Below, piece after piece: positions 26,133 to 35,370 of a DNA stretch of 64,000 bases. Source of the stretch: Streptomyces sp. MP131-18 (lineage in GTDB: Bacteria; Actinomycetota; Actinomycetes; Streptomycetales; Streptomycetaceae); the NCBI RefSeq assembly GCF_001984575.1, contig NZ_LZNS01000001.1:809938-873937 (forward strand), given 5' to 3'. The position numbers and the translations under genes were made by a program. Below the pieces are notes generated by a model. The model worked only from the letters and a program-made list of their open reading frames with translations. It was not told where the DNA came from and made no database searches. The first letter of the stretch is position 1. Each line of letters opens with the position of its first letter.

Positions 26133-27740
26133 TCACAGCGGCTCCGACTCGCTCAGCTCGCCGTCAAGACGCAGCCACCGGGTGATCCCCAGGCCACGCA
26201 GGAACGGCACGTCGTGGCTGGCGACCAGCAGCGCGCCGCGGTAGGACGCGAGCGCCGAGGTGAGCTGCCGCACGCTGCTCAGATCCAGGTTGTTCGTCGG
26301 CTCGTCGAGCAGCAGCAGCTGCGGGGCGGGCTCGGCCAGCATCAGCGCCGCCAGCGAGGCCCGGAACCGCTCCCCGCCGGAGAGCGTCCCCACCTGCTGG
26401 TCGGGGCGCTCCTTGCGGAAGAGGAACCGCGCCAGCTGGGCGCGCACCCGCTGCGGGTCCGTCCCCGGCGCCAGTGCACGCACGTTGTCCAGGATGCTCA
26501 GCGACTCGTCGAGGATGTCGAGGCGCTGCGGCAGGTAGCGCAGCGGGACGTGCACCGTGACCTCGCCCGCCTCCGGAGGCAGCTCGCCGGCGACCGTGTT
26601 CAGCAGCGTGGTCTTGCCCGCACCGTTGCGCCCCACCAGCGCCACCCGTTCAGGCCCCTGGAGCTCGGTGCTGGCCCGGGCGCCGTACCTGACCGCCACA
26701 CCGTCGAGGCTGAGCACCCGGCGGCGGGGCGGCACGGCCGTGAACGGCAGGTCGACGCGGATCTCGTCGTCGTCCCTGACGGCGCCCTCCGCCTCGGTCA
26801 GGCGCTCGCGCGCCTTCTCCAGCCGCTCCTCGTGCATGATGCGGTGCTTGCCCGCCGACTCCTGCGCGGTCCGCTTGCGCATCCGCATGACGGCGCGCGG
26901 CTCCTTCTTGTTCTCGAACGCCTTCTTCGCCATGCGGGTGCGGCCCGCCAGCTTGTCGTGCGCCTCGATCAACTCGCGCTTCTGCCGCCGCACGTCGGCC
27001 TCGGCGACGCGGACCATCCGTTCGGCTGCCTCCTGTTCGACGGTCAGCGCCTCCTCGTACTCCGCCAGCGTTCCGCCGAACCACCGCACCTCACCGGCGC
27101 GCAGATCGGCGATGTGGTCCACGCGCTCCAGCAGCTCGCGGTCGTGGCTGACGACGACGAGCACGCCGCGCCAGGCGGAGACAGCGGCGTACAGCCGCTG
27201 TCTGGCGTCCAGGTCGAGGTTGTTGGTGGGCTCGTCGAGCAGCAGCACGTCGGGGCCGCGCAGCAGCAGGGCCGCCAGCCGCAGCAGCACCGTCTCGCCG
27301 CCGGATACCTGGCCGACGGTGCGGTCGAGACCGATGTGCGACAGACCGAGCTGGTCGAGCGTGGCCCTGGTCCGCTCCTCGATGTCCCAGTCCTCGCCGA
27401 CCGCGGCGAAGTGCGCCTCGTCCGGGTCGCCGGCCTCGATGGCGTGCAGCGCCGCGCGGGCGCGGGCGATGCCCAGCACCTCGTCCACGCGCCGGGTGGT
27501 GTCCAGCGTGAGGTTCTGCGGGAGGTGGCCGATCTCGCCGGTGACCCGGACCGTTCCCGCGGCCGGGGGGAATTCGCCGGCGATCAGCTTCAGCAGGGTC
27601 GACTTGCCCGTGCCGTTCAGCCCGATCAGCCCCGTGCGACCGGGGCCGATGGCCAGGTCGAGGCCGTCGAAGACGGGGGTGCCGTCGGGCCAGGAGTAGG
27701 ACAGTCCAGAAATGGTGATGTGCGTGGTGGCTGCGACCAT
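26133..27740 (-). CDS. ABC-F translation factor / possible ribosome-protection protein
   Basis: 535-aa soluble protein with two ABC domains and no membrane helices. The first has GLNGTGKST, VSGGE and VLLLDEPTNNLDLD; the second has GRNGAGKTT, LSGGE and LLLLDEPTNNLDL. A long charged linker of about 100 residues between them (rich in Arg/Lys/Glu) corresponds to the P-site tRNA interaction motif. ABC-F proteins act on the ribosome; some give macrolide, lincosamide or pleuromutilin resistance. ATG 27740 has GGAGG upstream; a 14-codon extension from a GTG is less likely. It has a long leader (see 27904-27998). Confidence 0.87.
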   Translation of the reverse strand: MVAATTHITISGLSYSWPDGTPVFDGLDLAIGPGRTGLIGLNGTGKSTLLKLIAGEFPPAAGTVRVTGEIGHLPQNLTLDTTRRVDEVLGIARARAALHAIEAGDPDEAHFAAVGEDWDIEERTRATLDQLGLSHIGLDRTVGQVSGGETVLLRLAALLLRGPDVLLLDEPTNNLDLDARQRLYAAVSAWRGVLVVVSHDRELLERVDHIADLRAGEVRWFGGTLAEYEEALTVEQEAAERMVRVAEADVRRQKRELIEAHDKLAGRTRMAKKAFENKKEPRAVMRMRKRTAQESAGKHRIMHEERLEKARERLTEAEGAVRDDDEIRVDLPFTAVPPRRRVLSLDGVAVRYGARASTELQGPERVALVGRNGAGKTTLLNTVAGELPPEAGEVTVHVPLRYLPQRLDILDESLSILDNVRALAPGTDPQRVRAQLARFLFRKERPDQQVGTLSGGERFRASLAALMLAEPAPQLLLLDEPTNNLDLSSVRQLTSALASYRGALLVASHDVPFLRGLGITRWLRLDGELSESEPL

Positions 27741-27903
27741 CAGGGCCTCCGGGGTGTGCTCGGGTGGGTTGTCCAGCGACACGTGGAGACACCGGGCCCG
27801 GAGCCGGGCAGTGGCTGACCGGAGGAGAAGAGGGCGGGAAACGGCCGTTCACTTCCGAGGTCGGTCGCGAGGCGCGGCACGTGCACGGGCACGTCCGGCG
27901 GGC

Positions 27904-27945
27904 TCACGGTGTCTTCGACCTCAGAGCGACAAGGGCCTCTCCCAT
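27904..27945 (-). CDS. Candidate leader peptide of the ABC-F gene
   Basis: A 13-codon open frame (peptide MGEALVALRSKTP) sits in the ABC-F 5' leader. It begins about 16 nt after the predicted transcription start and ends 163 nt before the ABC-F ATG. It has no clear Shine-Dalgarno. Antibiotic-inducible ABC-F genes are often controlled by ribosome stalling on such leaders, but this one rests on position alone. Confidence 0.25.
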   Translation of the reverse strand: MGEALVALRSKTP

Positions 27946-27968
27946 CAACGGCAACAGGGCCAGGACCG

Positions 27969-27998
27969 AGCGTAGGCGCCGCTCCCGGCTCCGGGCAA
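27969..27998 (-). promoter_or_regulatory. Candidate sigma-70-type promoter of ABC-F gene
   Basis: Read on the minus strand, TTGCCC (27998-27993) and TACGCT (27974-27969) are separated by 18 bp. This would start transcription near 27962 and give a leader of about 220 nt ahead of the ABC-F ATG. Confidence 0.4.
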
Positions 27999-28139
27999 AC
28001 GACTTTCCGGCCACCCGGGCCGGGCAGGCAAGGCACCCGGGACGGGCGAGGAGAGTGCGCGGCGCCGGATCGGCCCGAGGTCCGGGCAGCCGCGAGTGGG
28101 CCGGGGCCCGCGTGAGCTGCCCGGAAACCGCCCGACGCA

Positions 28140-28158
28140 GCGCCCGCCGAGCGGGCGC
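28140..28158 (-). terminator. Terminator hairpin after desaturase gene
   Basis: A perfect 8-bp GC stem (GCGCCCGC / GCGGGCGC) with a 3-nt loop, 18 nt beyond the desaturase stop codon. Its position fits a factor-independent terminator of the GC-rich streptomycete kind. Confidence 0.65.
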
Positions 28159-28176
28159 CCCTTTTGCGGACGGGCC

Positions 28177-29157
28177 CTACGCGGACTTGCCCTCGGCGCG
28201 GGCCGCGATGCGGGCGCGGCGGGCGGCCAGGCGCTCGTCGAACACGGTGGCTTCCGTGTCGAGGCCGCCGAGGAAGGTACCCAGCTCGTCCTGCGCCTTC
28301 TGGCCCTCGGGGCCCAGGCCGCCGAGGTCCATGGTCTTGAGGAAGCGCAGCACGGGCTGAATGACCTCGTCATGGTGTATGCGCAGGTTGTAGATGCCGC
28401 CGATGGCCATGCGGGCCGCCGCGCGCTCGAAGCCGGGGATACCGTGTCCCGGCATGCGGAAGCCGACGACGACGTCCCGTACGGCCCGCATGGTCTGGTC
28501 GGGCGCCAGCTCGAACGCGGCACGCAGCAAGTTGCGGTAGAAAACCATGTGCAGGTTCTCGTCGGTCGCGATGCGGGCCAGCATCCGGTCGCACACCGGA
28601 TCGCCTGACTCGCGGCCGGTGTTGCGGTGGGAGATCCGGGTGGCCAGCTCCTGGAAGGCGACGTAGGCCACCGAGTGCAGCATCGAGTGCTGATTGTCCG
28701 ACTCGAAGCCCTCCGACATGTGGGCCATGCGGAAGTTCTCCAGCTGCACCGGGTCCACGGCCCGGGTGGTGAGGAGGTAGTCCCGCATCACGATGCCGTG
28801 CCGCCCCTCCTCGGCCGTCCAGCGGTGCACCCAGGTGCCCCAGGCGCCGTCGCGGCCGAAGATCGAGGCGATCTCGTGGTGGTAACTCGGCAGGTTGTCC
28901 TCGGTGAGGAGGTTGACCACGAGAGCGGTACGGCCGATGTCCGTGACCTTGGACTGGTCCGGCTGCCACGGCTCACCGCCCAGCGGACCGTCGAAATCGC
29001 GCCCCTCGCTCCAGGGCACGTACTCGTGGGGCATCCAGTCCTTGGCCACGGCCAGATGGCGGTTGAGCTCGCGCTCCACCACCTCCTCCAGGGCGAAAAG
29101 CAACCGGGTGTCGGTCCACTCGTCGGGCCCGGGGGCGGTGCTGGGGTCGAGGGTCAC
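28177..29157 (-). CDS. Ferritin-like acyl-ACP desaturase
   Basis: 326-aa soluble di-iron fatty-acid desaturase of the stearoyl-ACP/mycobacterial DesA type. It should introduce a double bond into acyl-ACP and so adjust membrane fluidity. The di-iron ligand motifs are visible as TAEEGRHG and ATDENLHM, with an extra glutamate in ALEEVVEREL at the N-terminus. GTG 29157 has AGGAG 6-7 nt upstream. Two tandem palindromes lie 31 bp upstream of the start and suggest TetR-family control. A strong hairpin follows the gene. Confidence 0.9.
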   Translation of the reverse strand: MTLDPSTAPGPDEWTDTRLLFALEEVVERELNRHLAVAKDWMPHEYVPWSEGRDFDGPLGGEPWQPDQSKVTDIGRTALVVNLLTEDNLPSYHHEIASIFGRDGAWGTWVHRWTAEEGRHGIVMRDYLLTTRAVDPVQLENFRMAHMSEGFESDNQHSMLHSVAYVAFQELATRISHRNTGRESGDPVCDRMLARIATDENLHMVFYRNLLRAAFELAPDQTMRAVRDVVVGFRMPGHGIPGFERAAARMAIGGIYNLRIHHDEVIQPVLRFLKTMDLGGLGPEGQKAQDELGTFLGGLDTEATVFDERLAARRARIAARAEGKSA

Positions 29158-29187
29158 GGATAGCTCCTGCCGATCAAAAGCGATGTA

Positions 29188-29217
29188 CCTACGAAACCGT
29201 AGGTTACGGCACCGTAA
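29188..29217. promoter_or_regulatory. Two tandem palindromic operators (TACG-N4-CGTA)
   Basis: CCTACGAAACCGTAGG (29188-29203) abuts TTACGGCACCGTAA (29204-29217). Both contain TACGNNNCCGTA, and their centres are 15 bp apart, which puts them about 1.5 helical turns from each other. They cover the promoter region of the desaturase gene. The form fits dimeric TetR-family repressors of fatty-acid genes. Confidence 0.65.
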
Positions 29218-29325
29218 GTTGTTACTCGTCGGTCTGGCAAGAAGCGATGGCGGAAATAGCACACGCGAAGGCCCGGACCGATGACGGCCCGGGCCTTCCC
29301 CACCGAACGCGGCGTGTGCGTCCGC

Positions 29326-31716
29326 CTACCGCTTGCGCCGCTCGGAGTCGAGCAGACCGGCTCGCCGAAGGGCGTCGGCCATCGCACTGTTGACCGGCGG
29401 CTGGCCTTCGCGGCGCCGCCCGCCGCCCTCGGCACGCTGGCCGCCCCTGCGGTCGCGCTGCCGGGGCGCGGCGCTCCGGCCGCCGCCCCGCTCCTCCTGC
29501 GGCTTGCCGCCCCGGGCGCCGCCCGGCTCCCGCTCCTCCTCCAGACGAAGGGTGAGGGAGATCCGCTTGCGCGGCACGTCCACGTCGAGCACCTTGACCT
29601 TCACGATGTCGCCGGGCTTCACCACGTCCCGCGGGTCGGAGACGAACTTCCGGGACATCGCGGAGACGTGGACCAGGCCGTCCTGGTGGACGCCGATGTC
29701 GACGAACGCGCCGAAGGCCGCCACATTGGACACGACCCCTTCCAGGATCATGCCCGCCGACAGGTCGCCCAGGGTCTCCACGCCCTCCTTGAACCGGGCG
29801 GTCTTGAAGGCCGGCCGCGGGTCGCGGCCGGGCTTCTCCAGCTCCTTGAGGATGTCGGAGACGGTCGGCAGGCCGAAGGTGTCGTCGACGAAGTCGGCCG
29901 GGTCGAGCGCCCGCAGAGCCGTGGCATTGCCGACGAGGGAGGGCACGTCCGAGCCCGAGGTCGTGACGATGCGGCGCACCACCGGATACGCCTCGGGGTG
30001 CACGGCGGAGGCGTCGAGCGGATCGCCGCCGCGGATACGCAGGAAGCCCGCGCACTGCTCGAACGCCTTGGGCCCCAGACGCGTCACCTTCTTCAGCGAA
30101 CCCCGGTCGGGGAACGGGCCGTTGACGTCGCGGTGGGCCACGATGTTTTCCGCGAGGGTGGTGCCGATGCCGGAGACCCTGGCCAGCAGCGGCACGGACG
30201 CGGTGTTGACGTCGACGCCCACCCCGTTCACGCAGTCCTCGACCACGGCGTCGAGCGAGCGCGAGAGCTTCACCTCGGACAGGTCGTGCTGGTACTGGCC
30301 GACGCCGATGGATCTCGGGTCGATCTTGACCAGCTCGGCCAGCGGGTCCTGGAGCCTGCGGGCGATGGAGACCGCGCCGCGCAGCGACACGTCCAGATCG
30401 GGGAGCTCCTGCCCGGCGAAGGCCGAGGCGGAGTAGACCGAGGCCCCGGCCTCGGAGACCACCATCTTGGCCGGCTGCTGCTCCGGCAGCGCGGCGATCA
30501 GCTCCCCCGCGAGCTTGTCGGTCTCCCGGGACGCCGTGCCGTTGCCGATCGCCACCAGCTCCACGCCGTGCTCCCGCACGAGCGCGGAGAGCGTGGCCAG
30601 CGCCTCGTCCCAGCGCCGCTGGGGGGCGTGCGGGTACACGGTCGCGGTGGCGGCCACCTTGCCGGTGGCGTCGACGACCGCGACCTTCACCCCGGTGCGC
30701 AGGCCGGGGTCGAGGCCCATGGTGGCGCGGGTGCCGGCCGGGGCCGCGAGCAGCAGATCCCTCAGGTTGGTCGCGAAGACGCCGACCGCGTCGTCCTCCG
30801 CGGCGGTGCGCAGGCGGGTGCGCAGGTCGATGCCGAGGTGGACGAAGATGCGCGTGCGCCAGGCCCAGCGGACCGTTTCGAGCAGCCAGGGGTCGCCGGG
30901 CCGGCCGCGGTCGGCGACCCCGAAGCGGTGGGCGATGGCCCGCTCGAACGAGGATGGCCCCGCGTCCTGTGCGGCCTCCTCCGGCTCCAGCGTGAGGTCG
31001 AGGACATCCTCCTTCTCGCCGCGGAACATCGCGAGCACCCGGTGGGAGGGCAGCTCGGTGAACGGCTCCGCGAAGTCGAAGTAGTCGGCGAACTTGGCGC
31101 CGGCGCTCTCCTTGCCGTCCTTGACCTTGGCCACCAGGCGGCCCTTGGTCCACATGCGCTCGCGCAACTCGCCCAGCAGATCGGCGTCCTCGCCGAACCG
31201 CTCGGTGAGGATCGCCCGGGCGCCCTGGAGGGCGGCCTCCGCGTCCGGCACGCCCCGGTCCGCGTCGACGAACGCCGCGGCGGCGGCCTGCGGAAGCGTC
31301 CCCGGATCGCCGAGCAGGCCGTCGGCCAGCGGCTCGAGACCCGCCTCGCGGGCGATCTGCGCCTTGGTGCGGCGCTTGGGCTTGTAGGGGAGGTAGATGT
31401 CCTCCAGCCTGGCCTTGGTCTCGGCGGCGCGGATGGTGGCCTCGAGCGCGTCGTCCAGCTTCCCCTGGCCGCGGATGGACTCCAGGATCGCCTCGCGCCG
31501 CTCCTCGAGCTCCCGCAGGTAGCGCAGCCGCTCCTCAAGGGTGCGCAACTGCGCGTCGTCCAGCGTGCCGGTGACCTCCTTCCGGTAGCGGGCGATGAAC
31601 GGCACAGTGGAACCGCCGTCGAGCAGCTCCACGGCCGCCCGCACCTGCCCTTCCCGGACGCCCAGCTCCTCGGCGATCCTGCCTTCGATGGACCGGCCTG
31701 CGACGGACTCTGTCAC
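29326..31716 (-). CDS. tex: Tex-family S1 RNA-binding transcription accessory protein
   Basis: 796-aa nucleic-acid-binding protein related to Tex/Spt6. Visible parts are the N-terminal helical domain with [11 protein letters not shown], a YqgF-like RNase H fold ([16 protein letters not shown]), helix-hairpin-helix repeats ([16 protein letters not shown]), and an S1 domain about 645-720 ([26 protein letters not shown]). A basic, Gly/Arg-rich tail of about 70 residues follows the S1 domain. GTG 31716 has GGAG 8 nt upstream; a TTG six nt earlier sits too close to it. It is probably monocistronic. Confidence 0.93.
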   Translation of the reverse strand: MTESVAGRSIEGRIAEELGVREGQVRAAVELLDGGSTVPFIARYRKEVTGTLDDAQLRTLEERLRYLRELEERREAILESIRGQGKLDDALEATIRAAETKARLEDIYLPYKPKRRTKAQIAREAGLEPLADGLLGDPGTLPQAAAAAFVDADRGVPDAEAALQGARAILTERFGEDADLLGELRERMWTKGRLVAKVKDGKESAGAKFADYFDFAEPFTELPSHRVLAMFRGEKEDVLDLTLEPEEAAQDAGPSSFERAIAHRFGVADRGRPGDPWLLETVRWAWRTRIFVHLGIDLRTRLRTAAEDDAVGVFATNLRDLLLAAPAGTRATMGLDPGLRTGVKVAVVDATGKVAATATVYPHAPQRRWDEALATLSALVREHGVELVAIGNGTASRETDKLAGELIAALPEQQPAKMVVSEAGASVYSASAFAGQELPDLDVSLRGAVSIARRLQDPLAELVKIDPRSIGVGQYQHDLSEVKLSRSLDAVVEDCVNGVGVDVNTASVPLLARVSGIGTTLAENIVAHRDVNGPFPDRGSLKKVTRLGPKAFEQCAGFLRIRGGDPLDASAVHPEAYPVVRRIVTTSGSDVPSLVGNATALRALDPADFVDDTFGLPTVSDILKELEKPGRDPRPAFKTARFKEGVETLGDLSAGMILEGVVSNVAAFGAFVDIGVHQDGLVHVSAMSRKFVSDPRDVVKPGDIVKVKVLDVDVPRKRISLTLRLEEEREPGGARGGKPQEERGGGRSAAPRQRDRRGGQRAEGGGRRREGQPPVNSAMADALRRAGLLDSERRKR

Positions 31717-31907
31717 GATCAACGCTCCGCTTCCCCGGCGCGCTCTGCGCCGCGCTGTGCATTCTGGCAGGAGGCACTGACAACGGCCCGCAGAGGCACG
31801 CCAGGCGCCGCGAGCCGTCGCCGCCCGGGCCCCGGGGAGCCGGCGGCCGGGACGGGGAGCGGGGGATCAACGGCACCAATCCGGCGGTGAGTTCGAATCG
31901 CTCGCCG

Positions 31908-31920
31908 TACGATGCCTGCA
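31908..31920 (+). promoter_or_regulatory. Leaderless promoter of the TetR gene
   Basis: The hexamer TACGAT (31908-31913) is followed by 6 nt and then the ATG at 31920, so the start codon would be the first transcribed base. No ribosome site precedes the ATG. No good -35 hexamer is seen. Confidence 0.45.
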
Positions 31921-32555
31921 TGGGACCCGACACGACGCGGCCGGGGCCGCGCGAGCGGAGGAAGCAGCGCACGCACGAGGACCTGCTCCGTTCGGCTCTT
32001 GAACTGTTCCTGGACCGGGGGTACGGCGGGACGACCGTCGGCGACATAGCGGAGCGCGCCGCGGTCTCGGAACGCACCTTCTTCCGGTACTTCGCCGGGA
32101 AGGAGGAGCTGGTCCTGCACCCGCTGCGCGAGGCGCGGCAGGTACTGCTCGCCGAGGTGGCGCGGCGCCCCGCCGAGGAGAAGCCGCTCCGGGCGCTGTA
32201 CGAGGGCGGGCTCGCCGCGCTGCGCCTGGTCTCCGGGCGGATGCCGGGGCTGTACCGGCTGACGCTGCGTGTGGTCAGCACCGATCCCGAGGCCCACGCG
32301 ACCTGCCTGCGCTTCGGGGCCGAGGAGCAGCGGAAGCTGGCGGACGTGGTGGCGCGCAGGGAGCGGGCGCGGCCGGGCGATCTGCGGCCCGTGCTCCTGG
32401 CGGCGGCCTTCACCGCGGCGATCACCGAGGCGTCGCTGTCCTGGGGGAAGGGCGGCGACACGTCCATCGCCTCGCTGTCGGCCACGGTCGAGAGCCATCT
32501 GCGGGTACTGCCCCAGGCCGTCACCTGGGGGCGGTCCAGGTCACCCGAGGACTGA
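31920..32555 (+). CDS. TetR-family transcriptional regulator
   Basis: 211-aa repressor-like protein. The N-terminal HTH reads TVGDIAERAAVSERTFFRYFAGKEEL (split here between two helices), the canonical TetR recognition region. The ligand domain is variable and no effector can be named. It lies divergently from tex with about 200 bp between starts. It could control tex or a distant target such as the desaturase; nothing in the sequence decides this. An in-frame GTG at 31887 is an alternative start without a ribosome site. Confidence 0.88.
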   Translation: MGPDTTRPGPRERRKQRTHEDLLRSALELFLDRGYGGTTVGDIAERAAVSERTFFRYFAGKEELVLHPLREARQVLLAEVARRPAEEKPLRALYEGGLAALRLVSGRMPGLYRLTLRVVSTDPEAHATCLRFGAEEQRKLADVVARRERARPGDLRPVLLAAAFTAAITEASLSWGKGGDTSIASLSATVESHLRVLPQAVTWGRSRSPED

Positions 32556-32643
32556 CCACACCACCCTCCCGGGTGATATGAACAGCACACGTGCAGCTGA
32601 ATTCCTTGCGAACTGCCGGGAGTTAAGGGCAGGGTGCGACAAG

Positions 32644-32656
32644 TGACACAGTGCAC
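32644..32656 (+). promoter_or_regulatory. Weak BldD-box-like sequence
   Basis: TGACACAGTGCAC matches 7 of 9 defined positions of the BldD consensus TNACNC(A/T)GNGTNA as I remember it, 38 bp upstream of the RsbW-like gene. This may be chance. Confidence 0.2.
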
Positions 32657-32693
32657 TCACCTCATGACACCCCGTGGAGCTCCGGAGGGACCC

Positions 32694-33122
32694 ATGACGC
32701 TCACCGGCCAGGACACCGACACGGACCACCGCTGCCGCAGCTGGCTGCTGACCGCCCGCCGGGAGGATCTCGCGCACTTCCGGCGCCTGGCATCGCTCGC
32801 CATGCGCGAGTGGGGGCAGCCGCAGGAGGTGGCGGAGCTGGTGCTGCACGGCGTGACGGAGTTGCTGTCCAACGTGGCCCGGCACGTCGAGGACCCGCGG
32901 TGCACGCTCGAACTCGCGCTGCTCGGCGGCACCGTGCAGGTCACGGTCCACGACCGCTCCTCGGCCCTGCCGAAGATCACCCTGCCGGACTGGACCGCTG
33001 AGGAGGGCCGCGGTCTCTGGCTGCTGCGCGAGATGGCCGACGGGCTCGGCTACGCGCTCACCGAGGAGGGCAAGCAGGTGTGGGTGCGGGTGCACGCGGG
33101 CGCCGGGCGGCCCGTGGTCTGA
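32694..33122 (+). CDS. RsbW/SpoIIAB-like ATP-binding regulatory protein
   Basis: 142-aa single-domain HATPase of the anti-sigma kinase type. The N box is LVLHGVTELLSNVARHV, the middle motif VHDRSSALP takes the place of the usual DxGxG, and the ATP lid region is EEGRGLWLLREMADGLGY. ATG 32694 has GGAGG at good spacing. It is the second such protein in the window and is unrelated in position to the first. No sigma factor lies beside it. It converges on the FadB-like gene. Confidence 0.85.
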   Translation: MTLTGQDTDTDHRCRSWLLTARREDLAHFRRLASLAMREWGQPQEVAELVLHGVTELLSNVARHVEDPRCTLELALLGGTVQVTVHDRSSALPKITLPDWTAEEGRGLWLLREMADGLGYALTEEGKQVWVRVHAGAGRPVV

Positions 33123-33156
33123 CGAGGCGGCCGCCCGGCGCGCCGGCCGGTGCCCG

Positions 33157-35340
33157 TCAGGCGTCGCGGAACGGCCGGTCGGCCGCGGCCCGTTCCCGCA
33201 GCAGCGCGGGCGGCTCGAAGCGGTCGCCGTAGCGCTCGCGCAGCGCGTCGGCCCTGGCGGCGAAGCCGGCCGGGCCGCCCGGGTAGCCGTTGACGTACTG
33301 GAGCACGCCGCCGGTCCAGCCGGGGAAGCCGATGCCGAGGATGGAGCCGACGTTGGCGTCGGCGACGGACGTGAGCACTCCGTCCTGGAGCAGCCGGACG
33401 GCGGCAAGGGATTCGGCGAACAGCAGCCGTTCCCCCATGTCGTCGAACGGCACCGCCGCGTCGGCCCGCGCGAAGTGCGTCCGCAGCCCGGGCCACAGGC
33501 CGGTGCGCCGGTCGTTCTCGTAACCGTAGAAGCCGGCTCCGGCGCTGCGCCCCGGCCGGTCGAACTCGTCGATCATCCGGTCGATCACGGCCGAGCCCGG
33601 GGCGGGCCGCCACGGCTCGCCGGCCGCCTCGGCCGCCGCCTTCGCCTCGTTCCAGATGCGGCGCGGCAGGCCGAGGGTCATCCGGTCGAGCAGGGCGAGC
33701 GGCGGAGTGGGGTAGCCGGCCCGGGCCGCGGCCCGTTCGAGCGAGACCGGGTCGACGCCCTCCTCGATCATGGCCAGGCTCTCTTCGAGGAAGCGGCCGA
33801 TGACGTGTGAGGTGAAGAACCCCCTGGCGTCGTTGACGACGATGGGTGACTTGCCGATCCTGCGCACGAGGGCGACGGCGCGGTCCAGGGCCTCCTGGCC
33901 GGTCCGCTCCCCACGGACGATCTCGACCAGCGGCATGCGGTCGGCGGGCCAGAAGAAGTGCAGCCCGGCGAAGTCCTGCGGCCTGCCGGTGGAATCGGCC
34001 AGCCGGGACACCGGCAGCGTGGAGGTGTTGGTGCACAGCAGCGCGCCGGGGGCGACCACGTGCCTGATCTCCTCGAACACCTTCTGCTTCAGCGCCTGGT
34101 CCTCGAAGACCGCCTCGATCACCACGTCGCACCCGGCGAGGTCGCCGGTCTCCGCGGTGGGGGTGATCCGCGCCAGGTGCGCGTCGCGCGCCTCCTCGGT
34201 GAGGCGGCCGGCGTCCAGCGCCTTGGCGAGCAGGCCCGCTGAGTGCTCCTTCCCGCGCGCGGCGGCCTGGGCCGTCACGTCCTTCAGCACGACGTCGAGA
34301 CCGGCGGCGGCAATGACATGGGCGATACCCGCGCCCATCAGCCCCGCGCCGACAACGGCGACGCGGGCGGCCGGGGGCACCTCGTCGGCGCGGGCGCGGC
34401 CGGCGCCCGAGTTGACCGCGCGCATGTCGAAGAAGAACGCCTGGATCATGTTCTTCGCGATCCGGCCGGTGACCAGTTCCGTGAAGTAGCGGGCCTCGAT
34501 GGTCTGCGCGGTCTCGAAATCGACCTGCGCGCCCTCGACGGCCGCGGCCAGGATGTTGCGCGGCGCGGGGTAGGGGGCGCCGCCGGTGCGCTTGGCGAGC
34601 GTGGCGGGGAACGCGGGGAGCACCGCGGCGAGCCGCGGGTCGGCCGGGGTGCCGCCGGGGATGCGGTAGCCGGGGCGGTCCCAGGGCTGCGCGGCCTCCG
34701 GATGCGCGAGGACGAAGGCGCGGGCCCGTTCGGCCAGGGCCTCGGGGGTGTCGACGATCTCGTCCACGATGCCGAGTTCGCGGGCCCGCTGCGGGCGGAT
34801 GCGGCGGCCTTCGAGCAGCACGTGCTGGAGCGCGTCGGCGAGGCCGAGCAGCCGGACGGTGCGGACGACGCCCCCGCCGCCCGGCAGCAGGCCGAGCGTC
34901 ACCTCCGGCAGGCCGACGCGGCAGCCGGGAGCGTCCAGGACGATCCGGTGGTGGCAGGCCAGGGCGATCTCCCAGCCGCCGCCGAGCGCGCTGCCGTTGA
35001 CCGCGGCGACGACGGGGCGGCCGAGCGTCTCGATACGGCGCAACGCGTGCTTGACGCGCATGCTGGTGTCGAAGACGCGCCGGGCGTCCTCGGGGCGGGC
35101 GGCGAGCAGGTCGTGCAGGTCGCCGCCGGCGAAGAAGGTGTTCTTGGCCGAGGTGATGACGACGCCGCGGATCGTGTCGGCCTCGGCGGCGAGCCGGTCG
35201 GCGACCTCGGTCAGCGAGGCGATGAACGCCGCGTTCATCGTGTTGGCGCCACGGCCGGGGTCGTCGAGGGTGAGGGTGACGACGCCGTCGGCGTCCCGGT
35301 CCCAGCGGATCGTGCCGTGCGTGCGGGTGGGCTCAGGCAT
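33157..35340 (-). CDS. Fatty-acid oxidation FadB-like enoyl-CoA hydratase/3-hydroxyacyl-CoA dehydrogenase
   Basis: 727-aa bifunctional beta-oxidation enzyme. The N-terminal crotonase domain (about 10-210) has the oxyanion loop region NTFFAGGDLHDL and GSALGGGWEIALACH. The dehydrogenase domain starts near 325 with the NAD motif VAVVGAGLMGAGIAHVIA and has LLCTNTSTLPVSRLA and the catalytic histidine in GLHFFWPADRMP. A C-terminal helical domain completes it. It follows the thiolase gene by 30 bp, consistent with the trifunctional arrangement. It is the last gene of the operon. Confidence 0.93.
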   Translation of the reverse strand: MPEPTRTHGTIRWDRDADGVVTLTLDDPGRGANTMNAAFIASLTEVADRLAAEADTIRGVVITSAKNTFFAGGDLHDLLAARPEDARRVFDTSMRVKHALRRIETLGRPVVAAVNGSALGGGWEIALACHHRIVLDAPGCRVGLPEVTLGLLPGGGGVVRTVRLLGLADALQHVLLEGRRIRPQRARELGIVDEIVDTPEALAERARAFVLAHPEAAQPWDRPGYRIPGGTPADPRLAAVLPAFPATLAKRTGGAPYPAPRNILAAAVEGAQVDFETAQTIEARYFTELVTGRIAKNMIQAFFFDMRAVNSGAGRARADEVPPAARVAVVGAGLMGAGIAHVIAAAGLDVVLKDVTAQAAARGKEHSAGLLAKALDAGRLTEEARDAHLARITPTAETGDLAGCDVVIEAVFEDQALKQKVFEEIRHVVAPGALLCTNTSTLPVSRLADSTGRPQDFAGLHFFWPADRMPLVEIVRGERTGQEALDRAVALVRRIGKSPIVVNDARGFFTSHVIGRFLEESLAMIEEGVDPVSLERAAARAGYPTPPLALLDRMTLGLPRRIWNEAKAAAEAAGEPWRPAPGSAVIDRMIDEFDRPGRSAGAGFYGYENDRRTGLWPGLRTHFARADAAVPFDDMGERLLFAESLAAVRLLQDGVLTSVADANVGSILGIGFPGWTGGVLQYVNGYPGGPAGFAARADALRERYGDRFEPPALLRERAAADRPFRDA

Positions 35341-35370
35341 GGTGTGGTTGTTCTCCAGGAGGCGGGAGGG

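Larger units (their letters stand above)
27741..28139. other. Leader and promoter region of the ABC-F gene
   Basis: About 400 bp without a full gene on either strand. On the minus strand it holds a candidate promoter, a 13-codon mini-ORF and a 6-bp-stem hairpin (27879-27894), all upstream of the ABC-F start. The part beyond 28000 shows only GC-rich sequence with no clear signal. Confidence 0.5.

Noticed and set aside
31881..31905. T-loop-like GTTCGAAT as a possible tRNA
   Set aside because: The flanking bases do not form a 5-bp T stem, and no acceptor or anticodon arm can be drawn around it.
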